Below, in pieces: positions 57,695 through 64,000 of a DNA stretch of 64,000 bases. The notes beneath the pieces were generated by a model. That model searched no databases and was not told the origin of the DNA. It worked only from the letters and a program-made list of their open reading frames with translations. Position 1 is the first letter of the stretch, and each line of letters opens with the position of its first letter. Source of the DNA: a virus. The translations under genes and the position numbers were made by a program. The stretch lies in the IMG/VR virus record IMGVR_UViG_3300035681_000002, positions 1 to 64,000 of that record; one strand, 5' to 3'.

Positions 57695-59152
57695 ATGTCA
57701 GATGAGACAGATGACTTGCTAGATTCAGTTTTAAATCCGCCAGTTGCAGAGCACTCAAAAGTTAAACCTAAACCTAAACCTAAAGAAAAACCAACTGAAG
57801 CCAAAGTCGTTGCTCCTCCCCCTCACAAGATGGCTCACATACTTGAATCTAAGAAAAAGATTATAGGTTTGTCGGGTGGGGTTAAGTTAACTAATAAAGG
57901 TAAAGACACTTTACGAGCACGCTGGTCTAGAGAGAAGAGCGGGGAAAGCCGTAATGAGATGATGAACACATTGTTCTCAACTGCTCGAGATAAGTTTGGG
58001 GCAGATCGAGTGTTCGGTTCACGAGAAGAGTTAGGACAACTTGCAATTGGTATTCCTACTCCTTCACTGGCATTTGAATACTTGATTGCTAATGATGTGT
58101 TCCCATTGTCAAGTGTGATGATGCTTGCAGGTAGCTGGGGTAGCTGTAAGTCTGCGTTGGCTTATGAGTTCTTTCGCTGGTTCTACGAGCAACGAGGTTT
58201 AGCGGTACATATCGATACCGAGGATAAATTTGATGCAGATTTTGCATGCGACATCATGCGGGTAGAACGAGATGCTATTCCGATTTTGTCTAACCGAGCA
58301 AACTCTGTAGAGCAGATGCAGCAGATCCTCACGCATTATCTAAGAGAAGTGCAGCAAATGCTGGTAGGTACGGCTACTGAGCCTGGCCCAGGCAAAACCA
58401 TCCCATGTTGCTTTTGTATCGATTCTCTTGCGGGGGCAACCTCAGAAGAGATTCAAGAGAAGATTATTAAGGAAGGTAATGCGAATCGAACTCATCCAAT
58501 CAATGCATTGAAGAACACGCACTATTTGACTGGCATCAAAAAACAGTTTGAGAACTGGCCTTTCACTCTTTTGATTGTTAATCATCTCAAGGAAAAGACA
58601 GATGACCGAGGTAATGCCCATCAATACACGCTGGGTGGGCAAAGCTTTAACTTTCATGAAAGCTTTGAGCTTCGAAATTCGGTGTGGAAATCTAAGTTTA
58701 AAAACGCACAGTTTGAAGGGTTAGGCATTAAAATCCATTGTGCTAAAAACTCATTTGGTCCTACAGGTCGTGTTCTTAAAACTAGGTTTCTCTGGTGGAT
58801 CGAAGATGAACCCGAGACAGGTCACCCTCGTGACATGTTCTTGTGGGACTGGAATTGGGCCCTATGTACCTTGCTGAATGAGATGGATGGAATTCATAAG
58901 GTAAGGTTGACGGATCGTGAATTAGTAATTAAATGTAAATCACCAGCTGCTGATGTGGAATGTTTAGCAAACTTCAGAGCTATAGGTATGGGTAAAGATG
59001 AATATTTGCCCTTTCAAGAAGTAGGGCAACTTATTCAAGATAACCCTAAGGTATGCGAAGGCATTCGGGATGCGTTGAATATTAAACGCAGATACCAGCT
59101 GGATAGGCCGTATGATGAGATTGTGGCTAAACACATAAAATCAGCGGAGTAA
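57695..59152 (+). CDS. RecA/UvsX-like recombinase
   Basis: A 485-residue protein with RecA-fold P-loop AGSWGSCKSALAYEFF (about 145-160; Cys before Lys, as in the helicase at 48817) and Walker B CFCIDSLAGATSEE (about 240), followed by TLGGQSFNFHESFELR, resembling UvsX-type motifs. The first 70 residues are Lys/Pro-rich and disordered. It promotes strand exchange. Start at 57695 with TGAGGAG upstream. Confidence 0.8.
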   Translation: MSDETDDLLDSVLNPPVAEHSKVKPKPKPKEKPTEAKVVAPPPHKMAHILESKKKIIGLSGGVKLTNKGKDTLRARWSREKSGESRNEMMNTLFSTARDKFGADRVFGSREELGQLAIGIPTPSLAFEYLIANDVFPLSSVMMLAGSWGSCKSALAYEFFRWFYEQRGLAVHIDTEDKFDADFACDIMRVERDAIPILSNRANSVEQMQQILTHYLREVQQMLVGTATEPGPGKTIPCCFCIDSLAGATSEEIQEKIIKEGNANRTHPINALKNTHYLTGIKKQFENWPFTLLIVNHLKEKTDDRGNAHQYTLGGQSFNFHESFELRNSVWKSKFKNAQFEGLGIKIHCAKNSFGPTGRVLKTRFLWWIEDEPETGHPRDMFLWDWNWALCTLLNEMDGIHKVRLTDRELVIKCKSPAADVECLANFRAIGMGKDEYLPFQEVGQLIQDNPKVCEGIRDALNIKRRYQLDRPYDEIVAKHIKSAE

Positions 59153-59155
59153 CCC

Positions 59156-59710
59156 ATGGATAAGATAAACCCATTAAATCCACTGCTCAGCAAAATCGCT
59201 AAGTTTGAGCATGTGGATACACATGGTAAACAATGGGAATCCAATCGAGTAGAATGGACTTTACGCAGACTGAAGTTAGAAAAGAAACGAAAAGAAATTC
59301 TAGAGCTAGGACCTTACTACTCTTTTGAAGCGTATAATCGAGTAGTTAACTTTCCGATGTACCTATTTGCGGAACCGTTATTAAATGTTCCTCCAATTCA
59401 TCGGGACCCTAGAACTATTCATCCTTTTTGGTTTAAAGCTTTTCGTGGGCTTCCCTTTGTGGAACGCTACGAAGAACAACTGGAACCTTTGTTAGCAAAG
59501 TATCCAGATCGCCCTATTGGTATGGTGTTCCCAAGGAAGGGTTTCTTACAAGGATTGTTGATTCATAATGGTGACTGGGAATTGTTCGCACCGCTGCAAG
59601 CCAGTTGTCATGTATTTAAAAGCGGTAAAAAAAGAGAGATGAATCTAATTGTACAGCCGTACAGTGGATTCATCGACCATGTACGAGATGTTCTCGCATG
59701 GAAAGAATAA
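59156..59710 (+). CDS. Unknown protein (184 aa)
   Basis: A 184-residue alpha/beta basic product starting 3 nt after the recombinase stop (AACCATGG). It contains RPIGMVFPRKGFLQGLLIHN and no recognised domain. Co-transcription suggests a recombination or repair accessory role. Confidence 0.6.
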   Translation: MDKINPLNPLLSKIAKFEHVDTHGKQWESNRVEWTLRRLKLEKKRKEILELGPYYSFEAYNRVVNFPMYLFAEPLLNVPPIHRDPRTIHPFWFKAFRGLPFVERYEEQLEPLLAKYPDRPIGMVFPRKGFLQGLLIHNGDWELFAPLQASCHVFKSGKKREMNLIVQPYSGFIDHVRDVLAWKE

Positions 59711-59740
59711 TTTTAAAATCCAGATTTTAAGGAACGAACT

Positions 59741-60697
59741 ATGAGTAAGACAAAATCAGTGACACCAAACAAGGTAGCAAGGTTAGACGTTAAGAAGCAG
59801 GAAGATAGAGAAGCCATTTTCTCGGAAATGGACCCCACGACACAAGCGATTGCTTTAGAAGTTGGGAAAAAGCTTCAAGTAGGATTTCAAGTTGCACTGT
59901 TAGTGCAGCATGATATTGGCACATCATGCTTAAATTTGCTTAATCAAGAGCATTTGAATGAAGCACAGAAAAAGATTGAGATACGAAAGTTAGCAGCGTA
60001 TTGGAACTTGCCTAATTTAACTCCAGCTACGATTTATGATCTGTGTAATGTCTCGGCTGCTTTTACCCGTGATTTTGTTAAAGCACAGGTTGAAGAGAAG
60101 ATGTCCAATGGTGGCTATCTGACGTGGAATCACTTTAAGGAATTGCAAAAGGTTAGCTCTGAAAAGCGACAGTTGGCATTGCTTAAGCAAGTGCGTAGGG
60201 AATGCTTATCCGCAAATGAGCTAGCCTTAGAGTTGCAAGGCAATAAGGAAGCTGAAGTAAAGAGGGCTGGTGGTCGAAAGCCTAAGCTGCCAAAGACCCC
60301 TGTTGCGATGCTTCAGAAGATTTACACCACTATCCAATTAGCTGACAACTACTTGGAAGCAGTGGCAGAGCCTCTTGATGGTATGTTTATGGAAATGCCT
60401 CCACAAGATGTGTCTGAGCAGTTTGTGAGCAACATCAAAAACACCATGGAGCGGATTGGTAGAACCAAAAACCAATTAGTAAGCACAATGGAAAAGCTTT
60501 CCAAAGTGCTTGAGCGTTCCCAGAGTGTTTTGATTAAACAAGCTCAACTGCCACTAAATAAGAATGTAATGGCTTCAGCTGCTAAGAAGTCAGTTGAAGA
60601 ACTTCCAGAGTTACCTGAAACGATTCAAATGATTGATGAATTTGATGAGCCTCCTATTACAACGAAGAAACAATTACGAGGACGGTCCCCCCGCTAA
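59741..60697 (+). CDS. ParB/KorB-like helical protein (318 aa)
   Basis: A 318-residue helical basic protein. SNGGYLTWNHFKELQKVSSE, then KRQLALLKQVRRECLSANEL resembles the helical DNA-binding part of ParB/KorB-type proteins, with a Gly-Arg-Lys linker (RAGGRKPKLPKTP) after it. No CTPase domain is visible. It may bind phage DNA for partition, replication control or silencing. A terminator follows. The resemblance is weak. Confidence 0.45.
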   Translation: MSKTKSVTPNKVARLDVKKQEDREAIFSEMDPTTQAIALEVGKKLQVGFQVALLVQHDIGTSCLNLLNQEHLNEAQKKIEIRKLAAYWNLPNLTPATIYDLCNVSAAFTRDFVKAQVEEKMSNGGYLTWNHFKELQKVSSEKRQLALLKQVRRECLSANELALELQGNKEAEVKRAGGRKPKLPKTPVAMLQKIYTTIQLADNYLEAVAEPLDGMFMEMPPQDVSEQFVSNIKNTMERIGRTKNQLVSTMEKLSKVLERSQSVLIKQAQLPLNKNVMASAAKKSVEELPELPETIQMIDEFDEPPITTKKQLRGRSPR

Positions 60698-60710
60698 CAT
60701 TAATTAAAAT

Positions 60711-60750
60711 AAAAGGCCCACAGTAATAACAACTGTGGGCCTTTTTTTTA
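60711..60750 (+). terminator. Rho-independent terminator
   Basis: AAAAGGCCCACAGT / ACTGTGGGCCTTTT, a perfect 14-bp stem with a 7-nt loop and a T8 run. It ends the replication transcript. Confidence 0.95.
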
Positions 60751-60774
60751 GCTATCATCAAAAGGAGTTATTTT

Positions 60775-61593
60775 ATGTTTTCTGTGTGCGCACTCTTGTA
60801 TGGAGACTACCTTAATCTGGCGAAGGATTTGTTAAGTTCTTTTAGATATACCGCACATATACAAGATATTCGTATCGGTTTAAATGAAGTTAGCAAAGAA
60901 ACTAAGGAGTATGTAGAAGGCTGGGCAACAAAACAAATGCGTAGCTGTCCTGTTTATCTCTATGAAGAAGAGAATGGCAAAAACCTAGGCAAGTATCCTT
61001 TGATGCGACAGATGTTTAAAGATAGACAGTTAGCAGCTAAAACAATGTGGTTTGACGACGATAGTTTTTTAGACGCAACTTACACGGATTGGTGGGATAA
61101 GGCTTTAGCGATGAGTCAGCAATATACTCAAGTTGGATCTTTACATAGAATGTTGCAACAAGGCCGGCAGCATGAAGTAATTGTTAAACAACCTTGGTTT
61201 ACAGGAAAACCATTTAATAACCGTAGCTTTTTTTTATTTGCCACAGGTGGTTGGTGGGTTGCGGATACTGCTTTTTTAGCTAAATGGGATTATCCTTTTG
61301 CAGACTTATATCACAATGGTGGTGATTCTATTTTAGGAGAGTTGATAAGGCAGCAAGGTGGCAGCGTAGGTGAGTTTCACAAAGGAGTACAATGCTGTTG
61401 CGATAGTTGTCTTAAAAGTTACATAAAATTAAACGCAGTAGTTAGGATCAATGTAGGGGGTAGAAATGGTAGACGAGGGATAGGTAAAACCTCTGAACAA
61501 ACTCTTTGGAAAGATGGGAATGTTACTCCATCACTTGAACATCAAGTATTTAATTTAAAAATAACTAGATACGAAAATGGAGGGGTTGAATGA
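60775..61593 (+). CDS. GT2-like glycosyltransferase
   Basis: A 272-residue GT-A type transferase: FSVCALLYGDYLNLAKDLLS opening, RIGLNEV, YPLMRQMF and MWFDDDSF (metal-binding DDD). An acceptor region FATGGWWVADTAFLAKWDYP and HNGGDSILGEL follow. It is paralogous to the C-terminal domain of the 2462-4423 protein. AAAGGAG lies upstream. First gene of a new transcript. Confidence 0.78.
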   Translation: MFSVCALLYGDYLNLAKDLLSSFRYTAHIQDIRIGLNEVSKETKEYVEGWATKQMRSCPVYLYEEENGKNLGKYPLMRQMFKDRQLAAKTMWFDDDSFLDATYTDWWDKALAMSQQYTQVGSLHRMLQQGRQHEVIVKQPWFTGKPFNNRSFFLFATGGWWVADTAFLAKWDYPFADLYHNGGDSILGELIRQQGGSVGEFHKGVQCCCDSCLKSYIKLNAVVRINVGGRNGRRGIGKTSEQTLWKDGNVTPSLEHQVFNLKITRYENGGVE

Positions 61594-62504
61594 CTATTGC
61601 AGAAGTACATCCTCCTTTACCGGAGATGTCAATCAAACGAGTATTGGCGGCTAGAGATAGATTAGTTGGAACTTTAGCCCCATTTATAGGTACTACACTA
61701 GTAGGTACTAATTTTGCATCTTTTGTATCCCAGCTGCATACTGCTTTACCGAATAACATTGTTAAAGCTACAGTGCATGCAAGCGTGAAAAGCTTAGTCG
61801 GCAGAGAGTTGACTCGCCAGTTATTAGTAGCCACTTGCTGGCGTATGGCTGGGAATCTACCCGCTTTAGCTTGTCAGCGACCGGTTACGCAGTGGCTACG
61901 TCAAATTTGTTTTGAATGGGTGCCAGCACGCATATGTGATGTATACACACATAGGCAAGGTAAACAGTTTGTAAATGCGTTTACTTTTCAAAGTTTAGCA
62001 GGGACTGTAGTTCCTAAGAAGTTAACGCAAACTTGGTCTTTAAAAAAGACGCAGTATCTGGCAACTTATCGTAATGCCAAAGGGTTAGGGTTTGGGTTTA
62101 ATAGATCTCGCATAAATAGTAGAGGAGAGCAACGCAGCCAAGGTTTATATTTTGATGTCCAACAATTTTATGGGTTGCAATGTTTTCTATTACTTGACCC
62201 AAAACGCTCGCAGCAAGACCCTTTTGTAATAGAAATTGGACACAGTCATGCTACAATGACGCACAATCGTCAACTGATTGTGGCGAGAGATAGAAGTCAG
62301 ACACCGTGTTTGAAAGGATTTCCAGAGACACACGAATGTTTTCGTTGCCCTTATGGTACAGATAATTGTCCTTTGGCAACGCATCTATTAACTTATAAAA
62401 AGGGTAAGTGTAAAAGGTGTAACCAGTTAAGTTTTTTGAATCCTGCAGAAATGGATCATATTGGGGTATGTATCGCATGTGCAGATGCTGAAAGGAAGTC
62501 ATGA
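61590..62504 (+). CDS. Unknown protein with C-terminal zinc ribbons (304 aa)
   Basis: A 304-residue basic protein, ATGA-coupled to the glycosyltransferase. The C-terminus has ECFRCPYGTDNC and then KCKRCN with VCIACADAER, eight Cys in CxxC-type pairs, likely two zinc sites. A GHSHATMTHN His motif lies before them. No family recognised. Confidence 0.6.
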   Translation: MTIAEVHPPLPEMSIKRVLAARDRLVGTLAPFIGTTLVGTNFASFVSQLHTALPNNIVKATVHASVKSLVGRELTRQLLVATCWRMAGNLPALACQRPVTQWLRQICFEWVPARICDVYTHRQGKQFVNAFTFQSLAGTVVPKKLTQTWSLKKTQYLATYRNAKGLGFGFNRSRINSRGEQRSQGLYFDVQQFYGLQCFLLLDPKRSQQDPFVIEIGHSHATMTHNRQLIVARDRSQTPCLKGFPETHECFRCPYGTDNCPLATHLLTYKKGKCKRCNQLSFLNPAEMDHIGVCIACADAERKS

Positions 62505-63010
62505 CACTACAAGCTAGAATGAGTGCAGAAGATCGCCGACTTTATAACCCAAGTAGAGATGTTGCTCATAATTTTCAACAAGTTATGGAGCTAGTAGCAG
62601 CTAGACTAGAAGACCAAAGTTGGCCCGAGCTGGAAGAAATACTTCGGCGAGAAAAAGTAAGTATGGACGATTTAGGCGAAGCTTGTGGAGCTTATTGCAG
62701 TTATCTAGCCAATGCTGTTGATTTTCCCACTTTGTCTATGTTTGAAAGCTTAGCTCAGAGCAAGTTCTTCCAATGTAAACCAGGAGCTCAAGTAGCTGTT
62801 CTAGCTATGATTGGTACATGTTATGCTGGGCTACATTATGCAGGCATAAGAGAAGCCACGATTGCCAGTGAAGGTCCAATGCAGACCATTGGTGATTTAA
62901 TGAAACATGCTGAACGTTTTCGTAAGTACGCTGGTATGTCCAGATGGCAACGCTGGTTTATTAAATGGAAAGCACGCATATACGCTAGCTTTTCGGCCTT
63001 ATCAAAGTAA
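62501..63010 (+). CDS. Unknown protein (169 aa)
   Basis: A 169-residue helical product, ATGA-coupled to the previous gene. The middle has a mildly hydrophobic stretch (AQVAVLAMIGTCYAGLHYAG); the C-terminus is basic (RWQRWFIKWKARIYASF). Possibly membrane-associated. Function unknown. Confidence 0.6.
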   Translation: MTLQARMSAEDRRLYNPSRDVAHNFQQVMELVAARLEDQSWPELEEILRREKVSMDDLGEACGAYCSYLANAVDFPTLSMFESLAQSKFFQCKPGAQVAVLAMIGTCYAGLHYAGIREATIASEGPMQTIGDLMKHAERFRKYAGMSRWQRWFIKWKARIYASFSALSK

Positions 63011-63024
63011 GAAAGTAATTGTAA

Positions 63025-63876
63025 ATGATTATTGATGCATGGGGGCAAGAGTTCGCTACAAAGTATGGCAATACTTTACCTAAAAGCTATTTGTGTTTCG
63101 ACACAGAGTTTACTGGGAGTAGCGAACAAACTGATCTAATCATGGAGATTGGTCACACAATAGTTGAAGATGGCAAAGTTGTTGATCAGCTTAGTCTTGT
63201 CCTTAACTGGTATGATCATCCTTCCATCACAGAAGATTGGTTAGACTACAAGTTAAATACCATGCGATCTATCATAGGGGAAGGCTGGCAACTACTACCG
63301 GACTATGTGAAGAAAAAAGGCATCAATCCTTTACAAGCCTTACAATTCTATTACAAGTTGTTTGACGCATGGAATAACAGAAATCTTCCATTTGTAGCTC
63401 AGAATGGGCAGAACGCAGATGAAAGGTTGCTTCGTGGTAACTTTAATAGATTCTTAAACAAAGGTTTTGAACTACCTTCTGATAATTACTTTGATGTGGG
63501 TGGCATTTATAAGGCTACACAGATATGGGAATCTTCAAATTCTAACTGTGCTAATTATCGATTAACCGTATTACCTTATAGGTCAGACGATTTAAAAAGT
63601 TACTTTAAACGAGTAATCGGAATAAAAGTAGCCGGAATTAAATGGTCATTGCCATTAATCTTGGAACAATATGGATTGATAGCTAAGCACAATGTTTCCC
63701 CAGAACAAATGCATAGTGCAGGTTTTGATTCGTTATGCTTGCATTGGATTATGGAAGAGTTTCGAGCACAGATGCAGAAAAAGCAAGAAACAAAGCCTAA
63801 GTCGATACTTGTGGCTAATTCTTCGCAATCAGATTTAAGGCAGCGTAACCCGACACGGCGACAGCGCTTAATATGA
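63025..63876 (+). CDS. DnaQ-like 3'-5' exonuclease
   Basis: A 283-residue protein. LCFDTEFTG (Asp26, Glu28) is DEDD motif I; FVAQNGQNADERLL is motif II; HSAGFDSLCLHWIM (about 230) is motif III of the DEDDh type. It is a 3'-5' exonuclease, either a second proofreading activity or an RNase/oligonuclease. GAAAGT lies upstream. The C-terminal 40 residues are basic and disordered. Confidence 0.8.
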   Translation: MIIDAWGQEFATKYGNTLPKSYLCFDTEFTGSSEQTDLIMEIGHTIVEDGKVVDQLSLVLNWYDHPSITEDWLDYKLNTMRSIIGEGWQLLPDYVKKKGINPLQALQFYYKLFDAWNNRNLPFVAQNGQNADERLLRGNFNRFLNKGFELPSDNYFDVGGIYKATQIWESSNSNCANYRLTVLPYRSDDLKSYFKRVIGIKVAGIKWSLPLILEQYGLIAKHNVSPEQMHSAGFDSLCLHWIMEEFRAQMQKKQETKPKSILVANSSQSDLRQRNPTRRQRLI

Positions 63877-63890
63877 AAGGGGGTATAAGA

Positions 63891-64000
63891 ATGAATCCCG
63901 AATTTGATATTGTAGATCTTGGTACTAAACATGGATGGGCAATGGATGAATGCCGTCGAATAGGTAACATGTATCTAAAAAATAAAGATTTGTTTGATAA
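63891..64000 (+). CDS. Unknown protein, N-terminal part only
   Basis: ATG at 63891 with AAAGGGGG upstream; the frame remains open to the window end. It begins MNPEFDIVDLGTKHGWAMDE. Too short to assign. Confidence 0.55.
   Translation, partial: MNPEFDIVDLGTKHGWAMDECRRIGNMYLKNKDLFD

Overview
The window is one continuous stretch of a large tailed bacteriophage genome (Caudoviricetes-like). Evidence: a large terminase subunit, a collagen-like fibre and a tail-collar protein, a complete phage-type replication and recombination set (Family A polymerase, DnaG-type primase, DnaB-like and UvsW-like helicases, UvsX/RecA-like recombinase, SbcCD/gp46-47 pair, thymidylate kinase), dense gene packing with ATGA overlaps, and a long run of small unknown genes. 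No rRNA, tRNA or CRISPR array was seen. The host is a bacterium of unknown group. Resemblances recalled from memory (a DUF6745-type protein, the protein at 45915-46409) lean weakly toward Planctomycete-type hosts.

Layout. 1-6.6 kb: virion and surface genes (collagen-like fibre end, tail collar protein) followed by two glycosyltransferases. 6.6-11.9 kb: small genes separated by hairpins and terminators, including a phage csrA and a roughly 370-nt structured non-coding RNA (8607-8976). 12-17.9 kb: a DUF1257 / DUF2997 / Ycf46-like AAA+ ATPase module with associated proteins. 17.9-23.8 kb: two leftward genes (an unknown protein and the large terminase) around a rightward zinc-finger primase-like protein and a MerR-like regulator. 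23.8-30.5 kb: small membrane proteins, a cytosine-5 methyltransferase, a lipoprotein and a DUF6745-like pair.

30.9-34.06 kb holds the most unusual feature: seventeen consecutive, translationally coupled genes of 50-71 codons whose products are extraordinarily rich in Trp and Ser (about 11 % Trp overall, up to 20 % in one member). Most begin with the same ATGATAAGA start. Most also end in a Trp-Arg or Trp-Ser pair whose codons supply the ribosome binding site of the next gene. I know of no described family like this.

34-41.7 kb: small regulatory-looking genes (HNH, zinc fingers, ribbon-helix-helix-like paralogues, a stand-alone RNA polymerase alpha-CTD-like protein, a winged-helix protein) with paired hairpins. 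41.7-64 kb: nucleotide and replication block: SbcD, SbcC, UvsW-like helicase, DnaB-like helicase, primase, a uracil-DNA-glycosylase/DNA polymerase fusion, thymidylate kinase, an acidic-tailed candidate ssDNA-binding protein, a recombinase, another glycosyltransferase and a DnaQ-like exonuclease. All functions are inferred by reading the sequence; no database search was run.
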